A stretch of 64,000 nucleotides of DNA, from contig OZ020488.1 in assembly GCA_963971405.1 (NCBI GenBank), forward strand, positions 6,203,261 to 6,267,260, written 5' to 3'. A program made the position numbers and the translations under genes. Of the stretch, positions 42,146 through 53,765 are shown one piece after another; positions within the stretch are counted from its first letter, which is position 1; every line of letters begins with the position of its first letter. The notes under the pieces are model-generated. The model saw only the letters and a list, made by a program, of their open reading frames with translations, searched no databases and was not told the DNA's origin. Source of the DNA: Psococerastis gibbosa (Eukaryota; Arthropoda; Insecta; Psocodea; Psocidae).

Positions 42146-42603
42146 TGCGGCCTTGGAAGTCTTTGTAATTATATATGTTAGTAATTGTTCCTGCAGGTAA
42201 ACATTCGCACAGATCAGTATACCAACTGTTAGTATATAGTATAGTAGTATAGTGTAAAGTACTGGATCGGTTTGCAGAACTCGAGAAACAATCCTCAGAT
42301 GCAATATCTCATAAGTAAAAATCATTTATCTAAACTCTTGAAATATCAATCGTAGAATTGTCAAGAATATCAGGATCAATAACTAGCAAAATGACAATGA
42401 CAGAACTAACTGATTTTGATCTTATTTTGGGCGATTTTACTCTATCCTTTTTTGTTGATTAATTAGATTAGATTGTATAATTTAACATAAATATATATAT
42501 ATTTATTTATTTATTTTAATTATTACAATTTGGCTCTATTTAGTTGTTGAATCCAAACCAAGCAGGTACCGGCACAGCGGCAATCTACAACTCGTGACCC
42601 CTC
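42146..42603. other. AT-rich spacer
   Basis: Includes an atatatat run near 42490. Nothing supported. Confidence 0.5.
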
Positions 42604-42610
42604 TAGAACA

Positions 42611-42834
42611 TGGGACCTGTAGAGTAGTGGTACGGACTCTGACTTTCACCCGAAAGGTTGTTGGTTCGAGTCCTACACTTCCTACATTTTCTGGTCATGC
42701 TTCGGAGGGCATGTAAAGCAGGCGGTCCCGGGCATTCCTAGTTGAGTGTAAGAGAGGGCTTAATAGCCCTAGCTACGCTAGGTTCGCTTAGTAATAGAAC
42801 AAAAAAGTCCTTATTTATTTATTTATTATTTATT
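42611..42834 (+). mobile_element. SINE-2 reference copy with duplication
   Basis: 224 bp starting tgggacctgtagagtagtgg, tRNA-Glu-like head with ctttcacccgaaagg and B box ggttcgagtcc, body cttcggagggcatgtaaagc and agagggcttaatagccctag, and a (TTTA)n tail. It is flanked by tagaaca at 42604-42610 and 42835-42841. This is the best copy to define the family. Confidence 0.9.
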
Positions 42835-42841
42835 TAGAACA

Positions 42842-43302
42842 ATCCCCTGCACTTAGCTTATGGACATGGAAGGCTCACCATTCTTTTGTGATGTCCCTTT
42901 TTTGAGGTCTGGACACAGGCAAAGAAGAGAATTTCACTTATAAGCGGAACATAAAGCTCAAATTGACTCAACGTTTTAGTTAGAAAAGATTTGAATGGGA
43001 AAAAGAAAAGGGCTGTTTTTAGGGGTTTTCCGGCAATTATTCGAATTTTTTCGCCGAAAAAACCATCGTTGAACTTCAATGAACATTTAAAAAAAAGAAA
43101 TGTCCAAATTGGTCAAGGTGTTGTTGAGTTATGCGCTTAGATACACATTTTGCGATTCATTTTTATATATAAGATTATTTATTTACTTGTTTATTTAACA
43201 AAAGAAAATTTTCTGAGAATTTCGATACACAATATGCGCCTCTTTCTAATAATACAGATTGGCCACAACCGAAATTTAACCATACGGCAATTATTTACCA
43301 AG
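42842..43302. other. No recognisable feature
   Basis: AT-rich. No frame or repeat is supported. Confidence 0.5.
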
Positions 43303-43310
43303 GAACTACA

Positions 43311-43478
43311 CAGGGAGGGGGGCAGGAGGGGGATAGCTGTCCCCTCCCCCAAATTTGGTAAATCTATTGTAAGTTAATTTATTACGCTCTGATTTAATCA
43401 ATACTACATATTATGTTTTCCCATTTTAACCCTCAACTAACCCCCCCCCCTCAAAATGGGCTGCTGGATCCGTCCCTG
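43311..43478. mobile_element. hAT-type MITE with poly-G/poly-C
   Basis: 168 bp from cagggaggggggcagg to ctgctggatccgtccctg, flanked by gaactaca (43303-43310) and gaactact (43479-43486), a 7/8 match. It shares ggtaaatctattgtaagtta and acgctctgatttaatc with the elements at 602-730 and 61575-61967. Confidence 0.8.
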
Positions 43479-43486
43479 GAACTACT

Positions 43487-44009
43487 CATTATCCATCTCG
43501 GTACCTATACTAATTGATAAATGGGAAAGCATGTACGTACTTTATTAGAAGAGGACATTAAACTTTAATAATTTTCTATGAACTTTTGAAGGGTTCCCTC
43601 CATCATACTGGTAATTCTAGACTATTTATATCATAATAAACTGTGCTATTTAAAACCTACTCATTCATCGAGCTAATAGGTACTGAACACCTATACTAGT
43701 ATTTTTACAAGCAAGCAAGCAAGCAATCAGTCCACTACACAGTAAGTAAATAACTGGTATTTTCATAATTAACTTTTAATTTTCCATCTTCGAGCACGGA
43801 GATATGCTGGGTATGAGTTACTACTATATCCTGTGTATTGGCCTTTTTTTGGTAGCCATCGCATCTTCAGGTAAAAACCGGTCTGATGCGTGTTTTGATT
43901 CAGTATTCGTGAATAACGGAAGCCCGTAACAGGAGTAGGAGTTACTGCTACTGATACCAAACTCTCATCTACACTAAGAGCAGCTACGATACCACTATCA
44001 TTACAATAC
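43487..44009. other. No confident feature
   Basis: Contains (caag)n at about 43706-43725. At 43925-43960 cccgtaacaggagtagg then ttactgctactgat resembles the end of the element at 54499-54645. Confidence 0.4.
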
Positions 44010-44092
44010 AATACCAAGTTGAATCTACCAGAACAGAGCCTGTTCAAAACTGCAACAAACTTGGTGATGTGCACTGAGTTGGCAAGGGATCC
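44010..44092 (+). mobile_element. SINE-1 head fragment
   Basis: caataccaagttgaatctac, gcctgttcaaaactgca and cttggtgatgtgcac match the head of SINE-1. It ends ten bases before Pal-MITE 3. Confidence 0.75.
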
Positions 44093-44102
44093 GTGCTAGT
44101 TT

Positions 44103-44482
44103 GGTGCCCATTCCATTGACCGGCTAGGGCTATTTACAAAAACGGTGACGTGGTAGCAGACATTCAAGACTTAGGTGGCGTTTCCACCGACCTCGCATTG
44201 CAGAATTGACGGAAATGTTTATTTTCCTCTATGCCATAGTTAAAATTGATCAATGATCATACAGTAAAATCACAAACAAACTAAAATTAAAAAATGGCGT
44301 CATGGGATATGTTAAGTACAAACATTTTAATAGATTTCTATAAAAAGAAAAATTCTAATTTCCGTCAATGTCATTTGCATTCTGCAATGCGAGATCGGTG
44401 GAAACGCAACCTAAGTATTCAATGTCTGCTACCACGTCACCGTTTTTGGAAATAGCCCTAACCGGTCAATGGAATGGGCGCC
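44103..44482 (+). mobile_element. Pal-MITE copy 3
   Basis: 380 bp, same arms and interior orientation as copy 2, flanked by ttt on both sides. Slightly more diverged ends (attccattgaccgg). The left arm lacks the 12 bp gcaaatgacatt block and the right arm has it. Confidence 0.9.
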
Positions 44483-44574
44483 TTTGCACAATGTACCATG
44501 TTCGGTTCGATAGTTGTGTAACTGAGCTAACCTGCCCACCAATCCGAATCTTGCCAATAATAAAGAAATAAAAT

Positions 44575-44790
44575 AAATAAATATTGACTTTTTTGTTCTA
44601 TTACTAAGTCAACTTATCAGAGTTAGGGGTATAAAGCCTTCCCTTACACTCAACTAGGAAGACCCGGGACCACCTGCTTTACATGCCCTCCGAAGCATCA
44701 CCACAAAATGCAGCGAGTGTGGGACTCAAACCAACAACCTTTCGGGTGAAAGTCGGAGTCAGTAGCACTACACTACATGTCCCGACAGAG
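44575..44790 (-). mobile_element. SINE-2
   Basis: Plus-strand reading runs from the aaataaatattgac tail through gacccgggaccacctgcttt and catgccctccgaagcatc to gggactcaaaccaacaacct and gggtgaaagtcggagtc. The B box carries one change (tttgag). Confidence 0.83.
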
Positions 44791-45284
44791 GTATTATAGG
44801 ATTTATAGGGCACTGTACATGTCGGGCTTGCGATCCAGTTTTTCTATATCCCCAAATTTCCAGACTTCACATTCAACACGAATGGCAACTAGCCCCACAC
44901 AAATGTATTTAAGCGTCCTTTTTGTTAAGATTCTCATTATGTAAACAACAAAATTATGCACCTTGCATAACATAGGAGAAACTGTCGGTCTGCACTCATA
45001 AACGGCACAGCAGGAGTCTATTAAACGGATCAACTACTTTACAGATCGGAAAAAACCTGTTTGTACGCGTACACCGCCCAACAGGCCCCATCGTCTACCA
45101 TGAGTGCTGGATTCTTTTCTAGTGGAGAAAACCATGATTCAGTATGACTATGTGATATTCTAGTACAGTATTGTTTGATGATGTCGATGTCTTGACCTGG
45201 AGGTTGAGAGCATTTTGTGGTTAGTAATATTTTCACTACCTACTTGTACTTTATAATAACAAAAGCTTTCAGGCCGGAGTTACG
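44791..45284. other. No confident gene
   Basis: Two consecutive minus frames (45236-45039 and 45033-44803) are open but unrecognised. The first (ISHSHTESWFSPLEKN...) is mildly coding-like. Confidence 0.35.
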
Positions 45285-45370
45285 TGATGAAGCAGTACAG
45301 CAGCACTTCAAAACGTTTCGTCAACATCTGCGGTTTCACTGAAGATGTCGACATGTGCGAGAAGGCGATA
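45285..45370 (+). repeat. Rep-J fragment
   Basis: gatgaagcagtacagcagca, aaaacgtttcgtcaacatct and gaagatgtcgacatg match the central part of Rep-J. Confidence 0.55.
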
Positions 45371-45746
45371 CTTTTTTTCGTTCCTCATCACATGGCCGAA
45401 GTATGTTAGTTACCGTTTCCTAATCGTCAGCTGCAACTCGACTTCTGTATCCATTCACCAGAGAACCTCAGGACACGACCTCTCCAGAATATGGACAGCA
45501 CTCGTCTAGTCGTCTATATACCCACTGGACCCCTCTGGCATGGCTTGCGGACCACTGCTGTTAACAATACAGTAGTCCGTATGCTGAAATACTATTTGGA
45601 AAGACTTTTAATGAACTTACGCCCCGCCGACGACCTCTTTCATTTTGCAGACACTAGAAACTGGTGCACGTCCCCAGAAATGCTTACTAAACAAACACAA
45701 ACTTAGTGTTTTATCAAAAATGGTTATAACAACTGTAACTAAAATT
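45371..45746. other. No recognisable feature
   Basis: Moderate-GC unique sequence. 45595-45650 weakly resembles diverged Rep-I. Confidence 0.35.
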
Positions 45747-45762
45747 AGTAAGACCCAAATAA

Positions 45763-46042
45763 TTGCCAAAGGCCTTACCATGTTGAATCTATTCGAGCAG
45801 AGCATGTTTCAAACTACGGCAAACTTGGTAGCGTGCACAGAGTTGGCAGGGGAACATGGTGGGACATGATAACGCGCTGAGAGTATACCAGTCAGTCTAC
45901 GCGCGTGTCGAGTCCTGGTCAACGGTGAACGAGTCTGCCCTTAGGGTGCCTCAAGTCAACCAACAGACTCACTCCCCCCGCCAGGCTGACAGGGTTGCTT
46001 AAAGCTGAAATGCTGAAAGCAGGCGTTGGAAACAACAACAAC
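45763..46042 (+). mobile_element. SINE-1, (AAC)n tail, internally deleted
   Basis: 280 bp between agtaagacccaaataa (45747-45762) and agtaaaacctaaataa (46043-46058), 14/16 identical. About 75 bp in the middle, including the gtggttcggaatccac region, is missing compared with 33287-33643. Confidence 0.9.
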
Positions 46043-46058
46043 AGTAAAACCTAAATAA

Positions 46059-46800
46059 TCGTTAACAAAATTACCTTCGTCTCCGAAACTCTGAGCACTA
46101 CTGGCAAGAACTGCAATCTACAGAGAGAAACCCACTAGCACAGTTACACCTTATCAGCGATTTGAGACTTGCTCACCTCGAAGAAATTCTCAGTTAGACC
46201 AGCTAGGTATTTGCGCCTTATGGCAGTTTTTTGGCAATTCCAATTGGGATATGCACTACTATTCAGACCCTACAGGTGTATGACAATTGATTCAAGTCAC
46301 GTGGTACCAATAGTAACAAAAACTCATATAAACGAATAATCCCAATAATTGTCTTCCTAAATCCACAGGTTCGATCTATGAAAACCATAGGAAACGTACT
46401 GTATATAATCGAGTCACGATCTACAATAATCATAAAAGATGCTGCCCCAGCACGGAGATCATAACAAGTGCTCAAACTAGGTGCTCGTAAATCCCCTCCT
46501 CCTGCCCCCATGTCCTACAACCCTGGTGACCCAAATACAAGAAGCCAATGAGGGTGTTAGTCGCCATGTACCATCAAAACTTAAAAATAAAGAGGGAATG
46601 TTCACTAGAGAACGTTGTAACATTTAGTAACGGCTGATGAAACGGGAAGAGGTGGAATCCATATTGGAAATTGAGGATTAGACTTAGACTGTTCGTGTTC
46701 GTTATGAGAGATAAGTTATTAAGAGGAGGATATGGTAGCCAGACAAAATGTAGGTATATACTATATACGATACACCTAAAAAATCAGATACGCTTCATTT
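46059..46800. other. No recognisable feature
   Basis: Unique-looking sequence. Nothing supported. Confidence 0.5.
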
Positions 46801-47624
46801 TTTGCTTTCCTACTTAAAAAAAAAAAGATTAATCGCATGCAAACAATTTAATGAATGTATCCGATTGACCTATTCAGTCGCCTCTATAGGTTAGTACCCG
46901 TGTTGAGCTACGACACGTCTCCGATCGCAAGGCGTGTAAAGACTCGCACAAGTGCAAGCACGTTACCACCTGCCCATCGAAGTCGATATACTTATACGTA
47001 ATATAACGAAAGCTTTGTAATGGTCGAAATTTTCGATTTCGATATTTCATTGAATATACACGTTTTGAGGTCCCAGGAACCAAAAAAGTTATTTTTACGA
47101 AACGTCTGTCGGTATGTATGTATGGATGCCTGTTCGTTGATTTGTTGGCAAATTACACAGTGTAATTAGCGTGTAGTCTACACGGTTGATTTTGCTGAAA
47201 TTTGGCATGTAGGTTCACAAAAATTATACCTCGGCACCATTTTTTCTTGTTTTGGGCTAACCCGATTTGGGGGGTTTTAACCACCAAAAACTAAAAAAAA
47301 ATGTTTAGTCAAAAACGGCTCCAATGATTTTCTTCAAATCCACTTATATTGTAGTCCTATATATATATACAATACTCAATAGGTCGCTTGCCCCTTGGTA
47401 GTTTGTTTCTGGGTGTAAAAAATAAAGTAGACTCAATTTTCATGAAAATGATTAAAAAATAACTTTTCTGCAGAACCTTTCTATCGTTGCATTCTTACAT
47501 CAGGTATGTTTTATGTGTTAACCAGAGTAACAAAATCGAACAGGTTGCTTTCCCAAGCAATGTTTTGGGTTTGAAAAAAAAAATATATATATACTGTATA
47601 TATTATAGAAATTCATTCAGATGC
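46801..47624 (+). mobile_element. Rep850 copy 4, interrupted near its left end
   Basis: tttgctttcc, then after an insert cttatacgtaatataacgaa, ggtcgaaattttcgattt and gaggtcccaggaacc follow Rep850. It is more diverged than copies 2 and 3 and lacks the last part of the right end. The insert is a Rep-G piece. Confidence 0.8.
46813..46985 (-). mobile_element. Rep-G inside Rep850
   Basis: On the minus strand cttgcacttgtgcgagtctt, gatcggagacgtgtcgtag and gtcaatcggatacattcatt match Rep-G, ending in an A/T-rich tail. tactta at both edges may be a 6 bp target duplication. Confidence 0.7.
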
Positions 47625-47700
47625 AATACCAATAATGTCCGAAACCCGATGGGGTCGTTGGCAGGGCACGGTTTAATGAGCCACACTACATGTGGGCACA
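47616..47700 (+). mobile_element. Rep-I fragment
   Basis: caataccaataatgtccgaa then cgatggggtcgttggca matches the right half of Rep-I with a deletion. Confidence 0.6.
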
Positions 47701-47714
47701 CGTCCATTACAAAC

Positions 47715-48164
47715 CCTCCAGAAGGACAAGTCGATTTCATCAAACATGGCAGGGTGACTCGCTTAGGTGTGAATAACAATCTACAAATACGCCCAAGTAT
47801 CAAACATTGAATTTTCAACATTCTCATACATATTCATCTATCTTAGCTTACAACAGACTACCAGATGAATTATAAAACGAATATCAAATATTAAATATTT
47901 CCAGTTTCTAATTAGCCAATTTCCAAATAACAATTCAGAATGTCTATCTCAAATAGTTCCTAACTACAATTAAAAATACTTATAATTAAATATGCTCCCT
48001 ACTAACTTATTTATACTTCCTATATTATTGTTTGCATTGACTATTATTGCAACAATAACAACAGTTGATCTGGACCCATCACGGGCCACGGCCTACCGGG
48101 TCCACGGTATTTTTGAATCACAAATTGTAAATAACAATAATAACAATTGTAAAATAACAATGGT
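47715..48164 (+). pseudogene. LINE copy K2: ORF2 C-terminus and 3' UTR
   Basis: PPEGQVDFIKHGRVTRLGVN followed by NNLQI, then a frameshift, then DNA matching the rest of the ORF2 end of the copy at 18297-18850, and the UTR phrase gacccatcacgggccacggc. The coding part has several frame breaks. It lacks the 53 bp SINE piece of the other copy. Confidence 0.82.
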
Positions 48165-48690
48165 CTTCTTCCTCTTCGTAGTCCCTCATCTTCCTCCAGC
48201 CCTATCCTCGCCAGCCATTGTCCTTTTCGCTTCGCGTGTCCCTCTCGCTACATCCTCTCCACCAATGGCTCTTCCATTGCTAACCTCTACAAACCCTAAT
48301 AAGGATAGTCAGACTTACAACGTTGATCAGCAAAACCATGATTTGGAACTGTCAAGGTCCTTACCTGCAAGCAATATAATTCTCATGAGAAAAGTTTAAA
48401 TAGAATAGCTTATAAAGTCTGAGTACTGCACCGTATAGGAAGGTTATCTCTTGTGTCTCAAATTACCTCAAGCTTTTATACAAATTGGAGCGTGTTACTG
48501 TAGGTTAGTGAGTTCTAAGTAAGCTATCCTGCCAGTATAATAGAAGATCTTTTACTATCCAAGTGTATCTTCATTAGTAGGGAAGCCATATTGTTTAGTA
48601 CCATAATAAATGGACATCAAAAGAAATGTCGGCTATTTTACGCGCAATGAAAACAATCCTCATAGGAGCCAGCCTCATTTTACCTTGTTA
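48165..48690. other. No confident gene
   Basis: 48160-48290 is CT-rich. Its minus strand (…EDVARGTREAKRTMAGEDR…, then a GAAGAAGAAG-type tail) may be a LINE end, but the evidence is thin. Confidence 0.35.
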
Positions 48691-49622
48691 CTGTTGGACC
48701 ATTAACTGAAGATTTCTTTTTGCTCTTAGTGACAGTTTAAAGAAGATGAAAATACTTTGTTTATTCCATATTACATTCAAATAAAAACAAGCAGAACGAC
48801 ATTTTCCATTGTTGGACCATTAATTGAAGATTTCTTTTTGCTCTTAATGACAGTTTAAAGAAAAATAAGCAAAACTAAATTTTCCATTGTTGGACCATTA
48901 ATGGAAGATTTCTTTTTGCTCTTAGTGACAGTTTAAAGAAGATAAAAATACTTTGTTTATTTTATATTCCATTGTTGGACCATTAATTGAAGATTTCTTT
49001 TTCCTCTTAGTGACAGTTTAAAGATAAAAACACTTTGTTTATTCCATATTCCATCCAAAGAAAAACAAGCAGAACGACATTTTCCATTGTTGGACCATTA
49101 ATTGAAGATTTCTTTTTGCTCTTAATGACAGTTTAAAGAAGATGAAAATACTTTGTTTATTCCATATTACATTCAAAGAAAAACAAGCAGAACGAAATTT
49201 TCCATTGTTGGACCATTAATTGAAGATTTCTGTTTGCTATTAGTGACAGTTTAAAGATAAAAACACTTTGTTTATTCCATATTCCATTCAAAGAAAAACA
49301 AGCAGAACGACATTTTCCATTGTTGGACCATTTCTTTTTGCTCTTAATGACAGTTTAAAGAAAAACAAGCAAAACTAAATTTTCCATTGTTGGACCATTA
49401 ATGGAAGATTTCTTTTGGTCTTAGTGACAGTTTAAAGAAGATAAAAATACTTTGTTTATTCCATATTCCATTGAAAGAGAAACAACCAGAACGAAATTTC
49501 CCATTGTTGGACCAATAATTGAAGATTTCCTTTTGCTCTTAGTGACAGTTTAAAGAAGATAAAAACATTTTGTTTATTCCATATTCCATTCAAAGAAAAA
49601 CAAGCAGAACGACATTTTCCAG
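48690..49622. repeat. Minisatellite-like array, about 117 bp units with deleted variants
   Basis: The phrase gttggaccattaattgaaga recurs near 48693, 48811, 48889, 48974, 49089, 49207, 49321, 49389 and 49506. Spacing is either about 114-119 bp or about 68-85 bp. Long units contain actttgtttattccatatt and aaaacaagcagaacgacatt, which the short units partly lack. All units keep ttaatgacagtttaaagaa or its gtgacagtttaaag variant. The array ends at about 49622. Confidence 0.93.
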
Positions 49623-52117
49623 GAATGGAAGCTCACGAGGGCGCCGCCGATAGAGAAAAGAAATGTGTAAATAAGTGATGTAACTCGTGATGAAAATCAA
49701 AAGATTTCCAGTATTATAATGTATGTTGTGTGCTGGAGACAGTGACCAACCTTGGATCTCCAGTCATCGACCTTCCACACCATCAGCCTATCAACATTAA
49801 GATGCAACTTACTGTGCGCATTGCAGGCAGATCAACCGCACACTCATAGTAATTCACGGCTAGATTCGCTAAAAAACAATAAATTATATGCTCATTGTGT
49901 TTGTTGATAATTTATATACACTGCAGAATATATTTTGGTTCAGCGTGATGGTAAAGAATGTGTGAAAATCAGTGACGGATGACTTCGTTCAAGGCAAGTA
50001 GGGTACTATTTTTCGGGTTACCTGGGGTGTACTATCTTTTTTATTACAAGTTTTTTTGGCAGCTTTGGCAAATATATATATTTTTTGAAGCCTACTGCCA
50101 ATACAAAACAATCACTATTTACAACAAATCAACCATTTCAAGATGGTGTCCAGTCAAAGTGAAAATAATTTGATAAGTAAAAGTTCATAGTCGTCATTGT
50201 GGTTTGAAATTTGGAACACAAGAGTGTTTTGTGGGTTGATGTTGTAATCGGGAAAATAATGAAGTAGTTTTTTATTTTTATCTACATACACCTAACCTAA
50301 CCCGTACACAGCGTAGCATAGAGGAAAAGCAGGGTCTGCGCTTGGATGGAATCTCCATACACCATACACGGCCAGAGTCGAAAGAGATTTTTTCATCAAG
50401 ACTTCTAGAATAAGCCCTATGACAAATTACGACAAGCTACGGAATCATATCTAATCCGTATAAAAACCGACCATTACCTTGATGGAGATACCGACAAAAT
50501 GAGCAAGCCATGAATTTTATTTCTATTTTTCAAGTCTAGCCCCGGCCAATTAGAGCTAAATGTTGTAATCAATCATTTCCGCGGCGTTGCCATAACGAGA
50601 GTGTCGCCCGGGGCAGGTGTCACACACTCCACAGCCGAGACCTAACCTAACCTCTGTCTCGTAAATTGTAATTTAAAACGCATAACGTTCGGTTACGTAC
50701 AACTGGTTGGCTTGCAATATACAAATGTAGGCGGTGACGGGTTGCAGTTAAGAGTTATGCTATGATGGAGAGATGTCAGTTAGACGAAGAATTTTTCCCG
50801 CCAAAACATTGTGAATTTGAATAAATCGAAGCGAGATTTGAACGAACCCTAATTTAAATGAATTAAATGTCGCGAACCTGAGATTACTGAAATCAAGATT
50901 TTTAATTTTAATTTTTTTGGTAGCCTACATTTGTTAATTCAAAACACAAACTTCTTTAATCTATTTTATTTCAATATTAGATTAGACGTACTTCCTCATT
51001 TGCTTCCAATAGCGAGTCTGCCACTGCTTTCTAGCCATGAAGAAAAGCTACTATTTATTGGCTGAACTTGAATAGCAAAAAAATAAAGAAAAAGAAAAAT
51101 GGGCCAAAAAAATAAGCAAAAACAAAATTTCACAATTTTCCAAGGCTCATTTCAATTGGACCAAAGCGCCTATCATCGTTCATAACATTGCACCACAGGA
51201 GCGGGAATATAAGAAGGCAAAAAAGAGCAAGGGTAACGTCCAAAATTGACAAATTGAATTAAATTAGGTAGGCTATAAATTCGTACCACAGAATTATAGC
51301 AAAAAACGGAAATGAATGGGAAAATCTGGAGGTGGTAGTTACGCGCATTCTGTAGCAAGTCGCTTTTAAAGACGCTACAATTTTCCTTATTTTACATGTT
51401 CCACACAGAAATAAGAATCTTTAAAAGTACAATTCACTTCAATAAAAATTAAAAAAATATTTATACAGCGCTAATTTTATCCAATACAATAGGATGGGTG
51501 TGTGAACTGATATTTAAATTTCCCGCATTATTTTATTCAAGATGGCTGACCGTGGGCCCACATGCGGCCTTGCCGGGTGCCGAGGTTGATTTACTTATGG
51601 GTTCTCCTTATGTCGCTACGGCATCCACTGCTTTAAAGTTGCTATCGGCCGCTGCTATCAGCTAGGTAAGTGGTATACGAAGTTCAATGCCTTGAACTCA
51701 GATGTATTTCCCATAGGACATGTCTACGGAGGTGGGTGACAGAGCTGAAGAGCTTAGTCTACGGAGTGGGATATACTGGATGTGCATGAACTATTGTATG
51801 TACATTATTAAAGGCAGTGGCGTACTTCCATAAAGACGGGCAATGGCCCAGAACAGTAGATTTTAAAAGGCGGCAAAAAAATTGAAAGAAAAAGTTTATT
51901 GTTTTGACGAGTAATAAATTGACGACGGATAAAAACGGGGTAATAGTCAATGTCAATGCAACTAGCGGTACTGGGTAGGCCTGGCCTGGCCCATAGGTGG
52001 CAAATTGGTAAATTTTCCGAGGTAGTCAGTCACGTGACTGCGGGAAAAGTCATGGAAAACAAAAATAAATTAAAATGTTTTCGTTATTTATTCTCCCTAT
52101 TTATTCCGATTCTAATG
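49623..52117. other. Long stretch without supportable genes
   Basis: Two cctaacctaacc dimers (50290, 50642) match the insect telomere-type pentamer but are too short to mean anything. 51813-51880 (aggcagtggcgtacttccat) looks like a single hAT-type end. No frame over 65 codons is convincing. Confidence 0.45.
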
Positions 52118-52476
52118 TCTTCAAAGTACCTGAGCATATGAGTAATGCCTTATGGTATCAGAGGCGAAGACGCGAAAATCCCTAATCTGTATCTCCTCAT
52201 ATGAAGATGGAAGCGCGTAATGGCGACTGAACAGATAGGGGTCCGAGTTTGAGCCGCGATAAGCGAATAACACAGTATTTTCTGTGCAGGACACTCTTTT
52301 ATCTTAGGGATGGGAAACTGCCTCCGAAGGCGAAGGGACTCAACAAAAAGTCAACGACATAAGGATGCAGAAGGCAACGGGAAACCACTGCTTTACAATT
52401 CCTTAGTATAGTCATCATGACTACAATTACCATGACGATCGCCAATCTTCGATAGAAGAGGCATTAGAAGAAGAAT
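52118..52476 (+). mobile_element. SINE-3, near full length
   Basis: About 359 bp starting cttcaaagtacctgag, with aatgccttatggtatcagag, gaggcgaagacgcgaaaatc, gcgactgaacagata, ggcaacgggaaaccactgc and gatcgccaatcttcgat, ending in a GAAGAAGAA tail. It closely matches 58592-58950. The phrase gtttgagccgcga may be a decayed B box. The tail and dispersal fit a SINE. Confidence 0.83.
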
Positions 52477-52488
52477 GGGATAAAATAG

Positions 52489-53110
52489 GACAATGGACAG
52501 TAAAGGAGGGAAAAATGTCGTTTATGATGCACAGGAGAAGTTAATGAAAGGTAGACGCAGCAAAGTACCCCGAAGGACGAAGAGTGTACGGTGGGCAGGG
52601 AAGTCAATGCTGGGCCATGAAGGGAAAATGGAAAAATATGGATGAAGTCTCCAAGTAAATTAAATAAAAAAAAAAGAATACGAGGAAAAGCCAAGGAAAG
52701 TGGAATAACCCGTCAAGGTAGAAATTCTTTAGAAAGGAGGACAATGGACAGCAAGGAAGGAGGAAAAAATGGCGTAAGATGTGCAGGAAAAGTCAAAGAA
52801 AGGTAGACACAGCGAAGTATGCTGAAGGACGAAGAATGTACGGTGGCAGGGAAGTCAATGCTGGGCCTTGAAGGGAAAATGGAAAAATATGGATGAAGTC
52901 TCCAAGTAAATTGGAATACGAGGAAAAGCCAAGGAAAGTGGAATAACCCTTCAAGGTAGAAATTCTTTAGAAAGGAGGACAATGGACAGCAAGGAAGGAG
53001 GAAAAAATGGCGTAAGATGTGCAGGAAGAGTCAAAGAAAGGTAGACACTGCAAAGTAACCCGAAGGACGAAGAGTGTACGGGGGACCGGGAAGTCAATAC
53101 AACTGCCGAG
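52489..53110. repeat. About 240-250 bp tandem repeat, 2.6 units
   Basis: Units start acaatggacag at 52489, 52741 and 52979. Each has ggaggaaaaaatg(g/t)cgt, gaaaggtagacac, ccgaaggacgaagagtgtac and ggaaaatatggatgaagtct-like blocks. Unit 1 carries an extra A-rich insertion near 52665. Minus-strand frames through it are by-products of the repetition. Confidence 0.88.
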
Positions 53111-53469
53111 CCATGAAGATACAGACAAGGTTCGCTGACCGCGACAAAGGTCGGTAACGCCTGCCCAATCCAGTCAGGTATAAGACAGGTTCCCATTTCC
53201 TCCAATTTCCCACAGACCCCGAAGACAAATACAAAACAGCAACACAGCCGTAAGTTGCTCAATTTTCGCTGACATTTTGATATGACACTGATGATGTGTA
53301 CCGTCTCTTTTGGCGCTCCTAATCATTCAGTTGCAACAGTTGCAGCGCTCTTAAGGTTGCAGTTTGGTAGAGATTCATCTCTGAGGAAGAAGTGAGCCTG
53401 GATTTCCAGGCGTGCGGATGCGACGAGCTTCAATGGGTTTGTCGCATCATGTGCAGGATGTTTATTACA
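53111..53469. other. No recognisable feature
   Basis: Unique-looking sequence. Nothing supported. Confidence 0.45.
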
Positions 53470-53571
53470 GATGATCTCACACTAGTCGGCAGTCGTCGGC
53501 GCTTTTTGACTACTTTCCGCTGTTGGTTTGAGTCCCGCTGTTTCTCCATTTTCCGGACATATTTTCCTTCT
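53470..53571 (+). mobile_element. tRNA-like SINE head, degenerate
   Basis: gttggtttgagtcccgctgt followed by ctccattttccggacat parallels the B box and post-tRNA block of SINE-2. The A-box region is poor. Confidence 0.5.
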
Positions 53572-53765
53572 TCTTTCCGCTCTACAGTCCTTGATGGGCC
53601 TTGGACTGCTCAACAACACTCCTCCAGCCAACACAGTTTTGTCCGACGCTCCACCATCTATGGACTCCCTACTTGCGGAGCTCAGTTCCTAATTCGCCCC
53701 TCCAGCTGTTTTCACGGACGACCCTGCGGTCGCCTTCCCGTCAGACTTGCTTCGTACATTTTATT
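53572..53765 (-). pseudogene. LINE ORF2 C-terminal remnant
   Basis: Aligns base by base with the tail of the fragment at 11848-12125 (ctctacagtccttgatgg, gctcaacaacactcctcc, then cgctccaccatctatggact). On the minus strand the reading frame is broken by several stops. The GAA-type tail lies at the left edge. Confidence 0.8.

Noticed and set aside
47992..48399. 135-codon plus frame with apparent signal peptide
   Set aside because: It starts inside a LINE 3' UTR and runs through unrelated CT-rich DNA. The hydrophobic start is part of the repeat.
48693..49520. atg...ccattaat dyads as operator sites
   Set aside because: They repeat only because they are part of the tandem unit.
50290..50660. cctaacctaacc motifs as telomeric repeats
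   Set aside because: Only two pentamer copies at each place. No array.
52951..53262. Two similar minus-strand frames (52713-52982 and 52951-53262)
   Set aside because: They resemble each other because they lie in consecutive units of a tandem repeat.
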